Assembly: GCA_031278815.1 (NCBI GenBank)
Contig: JAITJS010000070.1
Location: forward strand, 1-35,367
Source: Treponema sp.
GTDB taxonomy: Bacteria; Spirochaetota; Spirochaetia; Treponematales; Breznakiellaceae
DNA: 35,367 bases
Direction: 5' to 3'
The notes under the pieces were generated by a model. It saw nothing but the letters and a program-made list of their open reading frames with translations. It was not told where the DNA came from and searched no databases. The stretch's first letter is position 1. Every line of letters starts with the position of its first letter. Positions 1 to 8,250 of this stretch are shown in pieces. The position numbers were made by a program, and so were the translations under genes.

Positions 1-171
1 TTTCTGAACATCAATCCCCTGTTGCGTGGGCCCTCGGACATGGGTTTCTGGGACCTGCCCGACAGGTGTAACCGGATTTTGTCCCGGTTCATTCCCATCG
101 GGATCCGCCCCCCCCCCCCCCCCCCCCCGTACCCGAGGTTCACCGCAGGATCAGGGGATGGTATTACATGA
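1..171 (+). CDS. Possible 3' end of an unidentified gene, cut by the window start
   Basis: Frame 1 is open from the first base to a TGA at 169-171, about 56 codons. The part before the poly-C run (ending ...RFIPIGIR) has a protein-like composition, while the part after it is a run of prolines and a short unremarkable tail. I do not recognise the family. The 21-base C run lies inside this frame, so a length change there would alter the C-terminus: the other two frames stop at 200-202 and further downstream. It could equally be non-coding. Confidence 0.3.
   Translation, partial: FLNINPLLRGPSDMGFWDLPDRCNRILSRFIPIGIRPPPPPPPYPRFTAGSGDGIT
108..128. repeat. Homopolymeric poly-C tract, 21 bases
   Basis: Twenty-one consecutive C residues are read directly. 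The tract lies about 190 bp upstream of the efflux operon start and inside a possible upstream reading frame. Tracts this long are prone to slipped-strand mispairing; in Treponema pallidum, poly-G tracts upstream of tpr genes change promoter output. Whether this one is variable, or is an assembly artefact, cannot be judged from one sequence. Confidence 0.95.
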
Positions 172-256
172 AACAAATAGGGTATACTCGGCAATACTGT
201 GATACACGGCAAGAAGCCGTAACAGGCCGCGCAGTATGCGGGCCTCAATAGAGCGG

Positions 257-300
257 TTGACCGGAACCATTCGGTGGATAAACACGTTTGATCCGGTCAA
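257..300. promoter_or_regulatory. Operator-like 9-bp inverted repeat upstream of the efflux operon
   Basis: TTGACCGGA (257-265) is repeated exactly in inverted form as TCCGGTCAA (292-300), with a 26-nt gap that contains a weaker palindrome around 280-289. The right arm ends 18 bp before the tolC-like ATG and just before its ribosome site GAAGGAG (305-311). A repressor site (TetR or MarR type would be usual for an RND pump) or a 5' mRNA hairpin are both possible. A TATACT -10-like box is at 183-188 without a convincing -35. No regulator gene for this operon is visible in the window. Confidence 0.55.
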
Positions 301-318
301 AAACGAAGGAGTCTTAGT

Positions 319-1803
319 ATGATCCAGAGCCTTTATGAACGGGGTCGGTCTCCAGACACGACCCCGTCTCCCGGCGCCGGAGGGCGGAGCTTAGGCCCGC
401 CTATCCCGGTAGTTATCCTTGCGGTGTGCGTCCTGTGGGGCGCTCCCCTCATGAGCCAAGAAGTCCATACCATTTCCCCGGAGGAGGCAGTGGACTTGGC
501 CATCAAAAGCAATCTGAGCTTGGAGTCTTCCCGTATCAGTACGACCACCCAGAAGCGGAAAGCCGACACTGCCTGGAACGTGTTTATCCCCACGGTGGAG
601 ATAGGCGGAAGTTTGGGCAGGTTAAACGAGAAGCCTGCAGCAACGGTGCTTCCTTTGCCTGAGGCCGTGGGAGGACCTATTTCCATGGGCGGCGGCTATC
701 AGTGGCGTTTGTCTGGTTCTCTTCAGATCGCCTTGAACCTGAACGTCGCCCTCTTTGAGGGGATGCGGAACCTACGGCTGGAATATGAGGGCGGCCTCAT
801 TACCTACGAAAAAGCCAAGGCCCAACTTGAGCGGGATGTGCGGAAATCCTACTTTCAGATGCTCCTGGTTCAAGAGAACATTGCCCTTTTAAAGGAAAAT
901 ATGGCTGCCGCAGAACGGCGGGTCGAGATGGCCCGGGCCAATTACCGGGCAGGGCTGGCCCCGGAACTCACCTTGCTCCAGGCTCAAGTGACCATGGAGA
1001 ATCTGAAACCCAGCATCGATCAAGCGGAGAACGGCCTTAAACTGAGCATGGCCCAATTTGCCATGAATCTGGGGCTTCCCTATGATACCGAGTTTACCCT
1101 TATTCCGCTTACGGAGGACACGGTCTTCATTCCCCTGGATGTGGCGGACCTGATATCCCGGGCGGCGAGCGGAAAACCGGATATTCAAGAACTGCGGCAG
1201 AGCATCTTGATCCGGGAAAGCATCCGGAAAAAAACCTTTTATGAGATTTTTACCCCCACCTTATCCCTGAGTTGGAACGGGGACCCCACATTTCAGGGGG
1301 ATCCCTGGAAGGATTCCTGGTTTATGGAAGACGGCTGGAAACAGCAGTCCGGGATGTTCCGCCTCACCCTGGGTTTCCGGTTAAACGGCCTTTTGCCCTT
1401 CAGTGCCGAGGCGCAAGGACTCAAGGAGATCGATGACGGCCTTTCGAGCCTCAATATTGGGCTTGCCCAGGCCATCAGGGGAACGGAAGTGGAGATCTAC
1501 AATACGGTGTTATCCTTGGAACAAACCCGGACCACCGTGGAGGCCCAGCGGCTCACCGTGGATCTCGCGGAGCGGAGCTACCGATTGACCGAACAAGCCT
1601 ACCGCGCCGGCCTGAACGATCTCTTGGAAGTACAGAACGCAGAACTGGAACTGCGGAAAGCCAGGCTCGGTATCTTGGAGCAGCAGTTTAATTACCTCAA
1701 GAGTCTCATCGATCTTGAATATGCTATCGGCGCGCCCTTCGGAACCCTGAGCAGGGCTCAAGGAAACTCGTCTTCAGAAAATGCAAGGGAGAACACCAAA
1801 TGA
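319..1803 (+). CDS. TolC-family outer-membrane efflux protein
   Basis: This 494-residue protein is the outer-membrane channel of a tripartite RND pump. The long coiled-coil helices and internal duplication of the TolC/OEP family are visible: an N-terminal half starting with ISPEEAVDLAIKSN and a C-terminal half with QAYRAGLNDLLEVQNAELELRKA, which resembles the usual family signature. A hydrophobic stretch at about residues 27-45 ending in LMSQ looks like a signal peptide, preceded by an unusually long polar n-region. The start is supported by GAAGGAG seven bases upstream of the ATG. The stop overlaps the next start as ATGA, implying translational coupling. Family assignment is firm; substrate is unknown. 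Confidence 0.9.
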   Translation: MIQSLYERGRSPDTTPSPGAGGRSLGPPIPVVILAVCVLWGAPLMSQEVHTISPEEAVDLAIKSNLSLESSRISTTTQKRKADTAWNVFIPTVEIGGSLGRLNEKPAATVLPLPEAVGGPISMGGGYQWRLSGSLQIALNLNVALFEGMRNLRLEYEGGLITYEKAKAQLERDVRKSYFQMLLVQENIALLKENMAAAERRVEMARANYRAGLAPELTLLQAQVTMENLKPSIDQAENGLKLSMAQFAMNLGLPYDTEFTLIPLTEDTVFIPLDVADLISRAASGKPDIQELRQSILIRESIRKKTFYEIFTPTLSLSWNGDPTFQGDPWKDSWFMEDGWKQQSGMFRLTLGFRLNGLLPFSAEAQGLKEIDDGLSSLNIGLAQAIRGTEVEIYNTVLSLEQTRTTVEAQRLTVDLAERSYRLTEQAYRAGLNDLLEVQNAELELRKARLGILEQQFNYLKSLIDLEYAIGAPFGTLSRAQGNSSSENARENTK

Positions 1804-2762
1804 AGTCTCGCATCATAAAACCGTTTTTTCTTCTCTTCGTATGCCCCTTCCTTACCCTTACCGGTTGTGATCGAATCGGCGCTGATAAGGACAAGGCTGT
1901 ACCCGGCGCCCCTGCATCGGTCCAGGAAACCCCGGTCTTTGCGGTGAATACCACTATGACGGTTAACGGCCAAATCCGGGACTATCTCGCCCTTTCCGGA
2001 GACATTGTCTCAGGGACCACGGTGGACACCTTTTCGGATGTGGCCGGTAAGATCACCCGGCTCTATGTCTCCATCGGCCAACGGGTTACCCGAAACCAGG
2101 CCATAGCCGAGGTTGACCCATCCCGTCCAGGTATGGACTATATTCCCGGAGTGGCCCGAGCGCCCATTGCAGGAACCATCGTCGCCCTCCCTGCCCAGGT
2201 GGGGATGACTATAAGCCAGAGCGTACCCCTTGCCCGGATCGCCGGGGGGAATGCCTTGGAACTGCGGGTCTATGTGGCGGAACGGTTCATTTCCAAGATC
2301 GCCCTGCGGCAGCCCTGTGAGATTACCCTGGACGCGTATCCCGGGGAACTGTTCCGAGGCAGCGTTGCCGAGATAAGTCCCGTGGTGGATCCTGCTTCCC
2401 GAACCATGGAAGTGAAGATCAACGTGGAAAACCGCAATGCCCAGCTCAAACCGGGGATGTTCGCCAAGGTTAAAATCGTTACCGAGCGGAAGGACCACAT
2501 CGTCAAGCTCCCGGCAAGCGCGCTGGTACAACGTTTCGGGAAAACCTATGTATTTACCACAGAGACGGATCCGGCAGATCCCGCCTTCAGGATAGCCCGC
2601 CAAAAAGTGGTGGTTCCAGGGATCCTCGTGGATGGGGTAGCGGAAATCCAAGAGGGACTTACCGCAGACGAAGAGGTGGTTATCCGAGGCCAAACCCTCC
2701 TTGAGGATGGATCCCGGATCAATATAATCGACCGGGTTGCACCTTTAAGCGACACTAACTAG
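1800..2762 (+). CDS. RND efflux periplasmic adaptor (HlyD/AcrA family), lipoprotein
   Basis: This 320-residue membrane fusion protein bridges the inner-membrane pump and the outer-membrane channel. The N-terminus has a basic start, a hydrophobic core and a lipobox LTGC, with the acylated cysteine at residue 23, so it is probably anchored to the inner membrane by lipid. The biotinyl-lipoyl-like half motif (VAGKITRLYVSIGQRVTRNQAIAEVD) and the beta-barrel segment (LKPGMFAKVKIVTERKD) are typical. It is short for the family, with little room for a long alpha-helical hairpin. A GGGAG motif precedes the ATG, which overlaps the tolC-like stop codon. Confidence 0.9.
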   Translation: MKSRIIKPFFLLFVCPFLTLTGCDRIGADKDKAVPGAPASVQETPVFAVNTTMTVNGQIRDYLALSGDIVSGTTVDTFSDVAGKITRLYVSIGQRVTRNQAIAEVDPSRPGMDYIPGVARAPIAGTIVALPAQVGMTISQSVPLARIAGGNALELRVYVAERFISKIALRQPCEITLDAYPGELFRGSVAEISPVVDPASRTMEVKINVENRNAQLKPGMFAKVKIVTERKDHIVKLPASALVQRFGKTYVFTTETDPADPAFRIARQKVVVPGILVDGVAEIQEGLTADEEVVIRGQTLLEDGSRINIIDRVAPLSDTN

Positions 2763-2780
2763 GAATAATAAGGAAAAAAC

Positions 2781-5700
2781 ATGAGTCTTGCAAAAACAGC
2801 AGTTTCACGGCCTACCACGATATTTATCATCTTTGCGTTGCTGATCGGCTTGGGGGTATTTGCCATGATTAATCTCCCCATTGATCTGTTCCCGGAGATT
2901 AACCCTCCTTACCTAGTGGTGTTTACCTCCTATACCGGAGCAGGCCCCGAAGAGGTGGAACGTTCCGTGACCCGGGTTCTAGAGGCGGCCCTTTCCGGGG
3001 TTTCCGGTCTTGAAAAGGTGAGTTCCACCTCTTCCAAGGGTTCCAGCATGGTCATCATGGAGTTTACCTATGGGACCGACCTGGTGGACGCGTCCAACTC
3101 GGTCCGGGACGCGCTGGAACGGGTGCGCAGCTATATGCCCACGGAAGCGGACAGTCCCACGATCTTTCGGTTTGATCCCTCCATGATCCCCATCATGGGC
3201 CTCATGGTTACGGGAAACCGCTCCCCAGAGGAACTGCGGGAACTGGCGGAGGATACCATTGTTCCGCGAATCGAACAGACCCCCGGCGTAGCCACCGCCA
3301 GCGTGAGTGGGGGCCGGGAGAAGATCATCCGGGTGGAGATACCCCAATCCCGGCTTGAGGCGTACGGGCTTACGGTAACCCAGATGCAGCAGATGTTGGC
3401 TTCCCAGAATATGCAGGTTGCTGCGGGGACCATCACCGAAGGGGGGCTTTCCTATATTCTGACCACCTTGGGGGAATACACCTCCCTGGAGCAGATCCGC
3501 AATACCGTGATTTCCTATAAAGGAGGCGGTCTGGTAAACGGGGAGATGGAACAGCCTCGGACCGTGTTCCTCCGGGATGTGGCCAATGTCATAGACGGGT
3601 ACCGGGACGAGGAAAGCACGGTCTATGTAAACGGGACCCCTGCGGTGATGATGCAGGTTCAGAAGCAGAGCGGCAAAAACTCCGTACAGACCGCCCGGAA
3701 TTTACGGGAACGGCTGGAAAAGATGACCCGGGAGCTTCCCCAGGACATTAAGATTACCGAACTCTTTAATACCACGGACCAAATAGAAAATTCTCTGAAC
3801 GAAGTTACCTCTGCGGCGATCTCCGGGGCGGTTTTGGCGGTGCTGATCCTCTTCATCTTCCTCCGGTCCATAAAGCCGACCCTCATCATCGGCATCAGCA
3901 TTCCCGTCTCCATTGTCGTTACCTTGCTCCTTATGTACTTTGCCGGACTCACCTTAAACCTGATGACCATGGCAGGGCTCGTGCTGGGGATAGGGATGCT
4001 GGTGGATAACTCCATCGTGATTCTGGAAAACATCTACCATTACCGGGAGAAGGGCTCCAAGCTCCAGACCGCCGCGGTTTTAGGCACCCAGGAGATGATC
4101 GTGGCAATCATTGCCTCTACCCTCACCACTATCTGTGTATTTGCCCCCATGGTGGCCTTTCAGGGTATGTTGGAAATGGCCGGGGAAATGTTTGCCGGCC
4201 TTGCCTTTACCGTAGTGATTTCCCTGGCCATTTCGCTCTTGACCGCGGTTGTGCTGGTTCCCGTACTTTCAAGCCATTACTTTCCCCTGGTTACCCGGAA
4301 GCAGAAACCCCTCCAGGGGCCCCTGGTGGTGGTTGACCGGGCCTTTGAGTGCTTTTTTACCCGCCTGGATAACGCGTACCGTTGGGCGGTGGATAAGGTT
4401 CTGCACCATAAGGTAGTGGTGATCCTCCTGCTCGTGGCTCTTTTTGGCGGAAGCATCTACATGGTTCCCCGGATAGGCTGGGTCTTCATGCCTGAGCAGG
4501 AGGCGGATTCGGTTTCCATCAACGTAACCCTTCCCATGGGTTCTCCCCTGGCTGAAACCGAGGCGGTATTGCAGCGGGTCGAGGCCATCGTGGAGAAAGA
4601 AGTTCAGGGCTATGAACGCCTGGTCCTCAACACAGGAGGCGGGGGGGGCATGATGAACATGGGAAGCAGTAGTAATACCGGTTCCTTACGGATAAACCTG
4701 CCGGACTTTGATAAACGCATTGACAGTGCGGATACCATTAAGACCAAAATGCGCAGCCATTTCAACGAATTCCCCGGGGTCTCCTTTGCCTTTGGCGGGG
4801 GCGGCATGGGTATGGGAAGCGGAACCCCCATTGATATCGTGATCCGTACCGACGACTTGGTGAAAGGCAAGGTCATCGCGGACAAAATCGCCACACTCCT
4901 CCAGGAGCGGATCCCGGAAGCACGGGAACCTCAGGTTGATCTTCAGGATGGGCTACCCCAGATAGAGATTGAGATCGATAGGGATAGGCTCTACGCCCTA
5001 GGGCTTAATACCTATACCGTGGGGAACGAGATCAAGGCAGCGGTAGATGGCATCACCGCCACCCGGTACAAGAGCAGCGGTCACGACTACGATGTGGTCC
5101 TAGTCTTAGCCGAAGCAGACCGGAGTACCCGGCCTGCATTGGATCACATCTTCGTAAACAGCCAAGTCGCAGGCCGAGTACCCCTCTCCAACTTCGCCTC
5201 TTATAAGGAAGGAACCGGGCCTATGACCATCAATCGGGAAAATCAGAGCCGGGTTATCCACGTAACCGCGGGAGCCGTGCCAGGTACGAAGATAAACCTT
5301 CTGGAAACTCAGGTCCGTGCCCTGATTACCGCGGAAATCCCCGCAGAGGATGATGTGATCATCGAATACGCCGGGGATAATGCGGATATGATGCGGATGA
5401 TGAGCCGGTTTGTGCTTATCATGGCGGTGGCGGTATTCCTGGTCTTTGGGGTCATGGCCAGCCTCTTTGAATCCTTCAAGGATCCTTTCATCATCATTTT
5501 CACCATACCCCTCTCGGTGATAGGGGTTGTGGCGATTTACCTCATCACCGGTACTACCTTTAACATCCTCACCGCGGTGGGGCTTTTGGTACTCCTGGGG
5601 GTTATCGTGAATAACGGGATTGTCTTGGTGGATTACACCAACTTGCTCCGCAAACGAGGGCTTCCCCTGCATCAGGCGTGCGTGGAAGCTGCAGGGAATC

Positions 5701-6038
5701 GTCTGCGGCCCATCCTTATGACCACTCTGACCACCATTCTGGGCCTGGCTCCTATGGCCTTTGTCCCCGGGGAAGGCTCGGAACTGGTGGCCCCCATCGG
5801 CAAGACCGTGGTGGGAGGGCTGTTTTTCGGCACCTTGATGACCTTGTTCCTCATGCCGACGATCTATGCGATCATGAACAAGCGTTCCGATGAGCGCAAG
5901 GCCAAGGCAGAAGCCCGTAGGGAACGGATCGCCGCAGGGCTAAGCAAGAAACAAGCGCGGGCTCAAACGGTGCAATCGGCCAAGACCGGTATCCCCCTGG
6001 TCCGGCCTATGTCTGGAAAGGCAGGAGCAGGATTATGA
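2781..6038 (+). CDS. RND-family efflux transporter permease (HAE1/AcrB-like)
   Basis: This 1085-residue protein is the proton-driven inner-membrane pump. The family layout is clear: TM1 right at the N-terminus, a periplasmic porter domain, a TM2-6 block around residues 340-500, a second porter domain, and TM8-12 near the C-terminus. The TM4 motif GIGMLVDNSIVILEN keeps the first essential aspartate (D409) but has Asn at the second position, as is common outside the proteobacterial AcrB group. The TM10 region reads VIVNNGIVLVDYTN. Two Gly/Met-rich segments lie in the second porter domain (about 616-630 and 669-681); the first contains a G8 run (4641-4648). AAGGA precedes the start. Substrate is unknown. 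Confidence 0.93.
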   Translation: MSLAKTAVSRPTTIFIIFALLIGLGVFAMINLPIDLFPEINPPYLVVFTSYTGAGPEEVERSVTRVLEAALSGVSGLEKVSSTSSKGSSMVIMEFTYGTDLVDASNSVRDALERVRSYMPTEADSPTIFRFDPSMIPIMGLMVTGNRSPEELRELAEDTIVPRIEQTPGVATASVSGGREKIIRVEIPQSRLEAYGLTVTQMQQMLASQNMQVAAGTITEGGLSYILTTLGEYTSLEQIRNTVISYKGGGLVNGEMEQPRTVFLRDVANVIDGYRDEESTVYVNGTPAVMMQVQKQSGKNSVQTARNLRERLEKMTRELPQDIKITELFNTTDQIENSLNEVTSAAISGAVLAVLILFIFLRSIKPTLIIGISIPVSIVVTLLLMYFAGLTLNLMTMAGLVLGIGMLVDNSIVILENIYHYREKGSKLQTAAVLGTQEMIVAIIASTLTTICVFAPMVAFQGMLEMAGEMFAGLAFTVVISLAISLLTAVVLVPVLSSHYFPLVTRKQKPLQGPLVVVDRAFECFFTRLDNAYRWAVDKVLHHKVVVILLLVALFGGSIYMVPRIGWVFMPEQEADSVSINVTLPMGSPLAETEAVLQRVEAIVEKEVQGYERLVLNTGGGGGMMNMGSSSNTGSLRINLPDFDKRIDSADTIKTKMRSHFNEFPGVSFAFGGGGMGMGSGTPIDIVIRTDDLVKGKVIADKIATLLQERIPEAREPQVDLQDGLPQIEIEIDRDRLYALGLNTYTVGNEIKAAVDGITATRYKSSGHDYDVVLVLAEADRSTRPALDHIFVNSQVAGRVPLSNFASYKEGTGPMTINRENQSRVIHVTAGAVPGTKINLLETQVRALITAEIPAEDDVIIEYAGDNADMMRMMSRFVLIMAVAVFLVFGVMASLFESFKDPFIIIFTIPLSVIGVVAIYLITGTTFNILTAVGLLVLLGVIVNNGIVLVDYTNLLRKRGLPLHQACVEAAGNRLRPILMTTLTTILGLAPMAFVPGEGSELVAPIGKTVVGGLFFGTLMTLFLMPTIYAIMNKRSDERKAKAEARRERIAAGLSKKQARAQTVQSAKTGIPLVRPMSGKAGAGL

Positions 6039-6415
6039 TACGGATCGAGATCGTGGCGAACCATTCGGTAGAAGATAACATCATGGAAGCCTTGAAGCAT
6101 GAAGGGGTGGGCAAGTTTTACACCAAATACCCCAGCGTATTCGGGGTTGGCGCCCGGGGGCCCCGTATGGGGGATGCGATATGGCCGGAGGAAAATTTCG
6201 CCCTGGTGATCTGGTGCGAGGAGGAGGAAGCCCGGGGCATTGAACGGGCCGTGCAGTCGGTGAAGAAAAGTTTCCCCGACGAGGGGATCAAGCTCTTCCG
6301 GCCTCCTGAAGTGGTGATCCCCCCCCCTCAGGTAATCGTGCAAGCGGCTCCGCCTTCGGTTGCACTTGAAGCACCGCCACCGGTGTACTATGGCCCAGAG
6401 GAAGAAAATAGTTAA
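6035..6415 (+). CDS. PII-like transporter-associated protein (PG0541 type)
   Basis: This 126-residue protein overlaps the pump stop codon by 4 bp (ATGA), so it belongs to the same operon. The first ~95 residues (MIRIEIVANHSVEDNIMEAL... and ALVIWCEEEEARGIERAV) look like a PII/CutA1-type ferredoxin-like fold; the remaining ~30 are a Pro-rich tail ending in an acidic patch. It resembles the small PG0541-type proteins found behind RND pumps in Bacteroidetes and spirochaetes, whose role is not established. A regulatory or nucleotide-sensing partner of the pump is an inference from fold and position. A C9 run (6319-6327) lies in the segment encoding the tail. Confidence 0.7.
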   Translation: MIRIEIVANHSVEDNIMEALKHEGVGKFYTKYPSVFGVGARGPRMGDAIWPEENFALVIWCEEEEARGIERAVQSVKKSFPDEGIKLFRPPEVVIPPPQVIVQAAPPSVALEAPPPVYYGPEEENS

Positions 6416-6439
6416 GGGCATTTCGATGTTCTAAAGCAA

Positions 6440-6465
6440 GGGCTGACCCGTTTTAGGTCAGCCCC
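6440..6465 (+). terminator. Terminator-like hairpin after the efflux operon
   Basis: A perfect 9-bp stem, GGGCTGACC (6440-6448) with GGTCAGCCC (6456-6464), closes a 7-nt loop 25 nt after the stop of the PII-like gene. The following bases are only weakly T-rich, so termination efficiency is uncertain. It could also act against transcription from the minus-strand regulator. Confidence 0.65.
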
Positions 6466-6587
6466 TTCATCGTCCTAGAATACAACGGTAAAACACCTTT
6501 CTAAACATAACAAGAAACAGCATACAATTGAAGAAAATACCTACCTACTCCAATCCTCAGTATATGAGAGATCGACGTATGTACCGG

Positions 6588-6956
6588 CTATATCCTATTA
6601 CGCAGTTTATCTTGATCCTGCATAATTAAAAGGAGATCTATCTGTTTCAAAATATAATCTTGATATTTTGGATCCAATTCCTTATAAAGGCTGACCAATT
6701 TGGTAAATTCTTCATCAGGGTCTAGGTTGAACATTTCACCTACCCCTGTTTTGAGCCAGGTTTCATTGACATTAAAGGAAGAACAAATTAACTTAATGAT
6801 TCGGTCGTTAGCTTTTCGTTTTTCCACTTCCACTCCTGCAAGATACCCGCTGGAAAGAGAAATTACCCGTGAAAATTGGACCTGAGAAAGTTTCAGGGCT
6901 TCACGAACCTGCTTAATACGACGGTTAATTGTTAATACTATAGAATCATGCTTCAT
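6588..6956 (-). CDS. XRE-family helix-turn-helix transcriptional regulator
   Basis: This predicted 122-residue DNA-binding protein has an N-terminal HTH (about residues 11-65: INRRIKQVREALKLSQVQFSRVISLSSGYLAGVE), followed by the typical phrase NVNETWLKTGVGEMF and a helical C-terminal segment. The reading frame is open further upstream (to 7064), but the family begins near this Met, so the 36-residue upstream extension is probably not translated. No good ribosome site is seen for any start. The gene is richer in A+T than its neighbours, which may indicate acquisition. It stands alone between two convergent or divergent genes; targets are unknown. Confidence 0.85.
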   Translation of the reverse strand: MKHDSIVLTINRRIKQVREALKLSQVQFSRVISLSSGYLAGVEVEKRKANDRIIKLICSSFNVNETWLKTGVGEMFNLDPDEEFTKLVSLYKELDPKYQDYILKQIDLLLIMQDQDKLRNRI

Positions 6957-7091
6957 TACTTTATCATAATACATACAAATGAACGTTTCGGCAAGCTCGA
7001 TTTTTTTCCGAGGATAGCTACTCACGGTCCCTACAGGAGCTTGGGGTATTTTTTTCCTGACCACCCTACGGTCCTGGTATTAAAGGCCGAC

Positions 7092-7120
7092 TTGTCCAAG
7101 GTTAAATCCACTTTGTAGAT
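7092..7120 (+). promoter_or_regulatory. Putative promoter for the DUF2804 gene
   Basis: TTGTCC (7092-7097), a 17-bp spacer and GTAGAT (7115-7120) give a sigma70-like arrangement about 32 bp before the ATG at 7153. The -10 matches consensus at four of six positions. Confidence 0.45.
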
Positions 7121-7152
7121 CACTTCTGCTTTTTCGTAGTACCCTCTCTAAT

Positions 7153-8181
7153 ATGGCGCAAATTGAGCATAAGGTACCGCTTTCCATTCTGGACGCTACC
7201 GGCAAGCCGGTACATTTTGGATGGGCCCGTTCGACCTTATTTTGCTATGACCCCATGGCAATTCGAGTATCTCCCCGCAGGCTTACCGAGTCTGATCGGT
7301 ATGTCATTTTTTCTTCCACCCATTTAATCGTGTTTGAAATCCTTGAAAGCGGCTATTTAGGGTATGTAGGGGTATCCCTTATTTCGTTCAAAGATAAGCA
7401 GTGGTTTTCCCAGGTCTTGATAACTCCCTTTTCTATGGGCTTCTTTGCAATGCCTTTTACGAGTGAAAGCGGTTCTGTGCGGATCCGCCAGAAAAAGTCA
7501 TCCTTGGATTTTATTACCATGCAGGAAGGGGTCCGGATCATAAAAGCCGATATTCCTAAGTTTGGGCATCACCGAAAACTACGGGGAGAGTTGGTCTTAT
7601 TTAGCCCCTCAGGGGCCCAGTCCGTGGTTACCCACATGCCTTGGCGCCGGGAAAAAAACGCCTTCTGCTATTCCCGGCGTTCTCCCTGGTATATCGCCGA
7701 AGGGGTGATCCAGTTCGGTACCTCTGAACTGATATTTACCCGGGGTAATGCTTGGGGGATTTTCGATTGGAACCGCGGGATACGCCCCCAGGCAGATATA
7801 CGCTACTGGGCAACGGCCTGCGGAATCAGTCGAGGGAAACAGATTGGGTTCAGTGTCGGGTATGGTTCTGCCGATTCCAGTATGGGAACGGAAAATGCCT
7901 TTTTTCTGGATGGGACCTTGCATAAACTGGATCAGGTTACCTTTCATATTTCTCCTGCGAATTGGCTCCTCCCCTGGCATTTTACCAGCAATGATAACCG
8001 CCTGGAAATGCAGTTTATTCCTCAACAGGAACGGGTAGAACATAACCGTTTGCTCTTCCATTCTTTGAAATTCAGACAGGTATGCGGGTTTTTCTCTGGA
8101 AAAATCATCCTGGATGACCATTCGGAGTTTACCTTTCAAAATATCACCGGTTTTGCAGAACGGCGAAAGACCCGTTTATAA
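7153..8181 (+). CDS. DUF2804 family protein
   Basis: This 342-residue protein matches the DUF2804 pattern I know: an opening LLD-like element followed by FGWARS, a central WGIFDWNRGIRPQADIRYW, and SVGYGSADSSMGTENAFFLDGTLHKL. The many aromatic and glycine residues suggest a beta-rich fold. No signal peptide or membrane segment is seen, so it is probably cytosolic. The biochemical role of the family is not known to me. There is no clear Shine-Dalgarno before the ATG, but the N-terminus fits the family. The stop codon overlaps the A-tract of the glgC terminator. It appears to be a single-gene unit. Confidence 0.8.
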   Translation: MAQIEHKVPLSILDATGKPVHFGWARSTLFCYDPMAIRVSPRRLTESDRYVIFSSTHLIVFEILESGYLGYVGVSLISFKDKQWFSQVLITPFSMGFFAMPFTSESGSVRIRQKKSSLDFITMQEGVRIIKADIPKFGHHRKLRGELVLFSPSGAQSVVTHMPWRREKNAFCYSRRSPWYIAEGVIQFGTSELIFTRGNAWGIFDWNRGIRPQADIRYWATACGISRGKQIGFSVGYGSADSSMGTENAFFLDGTLHKLDQVTFHISPANWLLPWHFTSNDNRLEMQFIPQQERVEHNRLLFHSLKFRQVCGFFSGKIILDDHSEFTFQNITGFAERRKTRL

Positions 8182-8218
8182 AAAAAATAAAAAAAGACCA
8201 CAAACCCCGCTTGTGGTC
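8181..8218 (-). terminator. Rho-independent terminator of glgC
   Basis: Read on the minus strand, a GC-containing 8-bp stem (8218-8211 with 8203-8196, GACCACAA arms) is followed by a T-rich run (8195-8181). It lies about 33 nt beyond the glgC stop. On the plus strand it has no T-tract after the stem, so it should serve the minus strand mainly. Confidence 0.85.
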
Positions 8219-8250
8219 CTCAGGTACCGCGCTTTATCCTATCCAAGGCT

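Noticed and set aside
5106-5672. Long minus-strand frame of 188 codons inside the RND pump gene
   Set aside because: It is an antisense shadow with His/Arg-rich low-complexity composition; the plus-strand pump frame is unambiguous.
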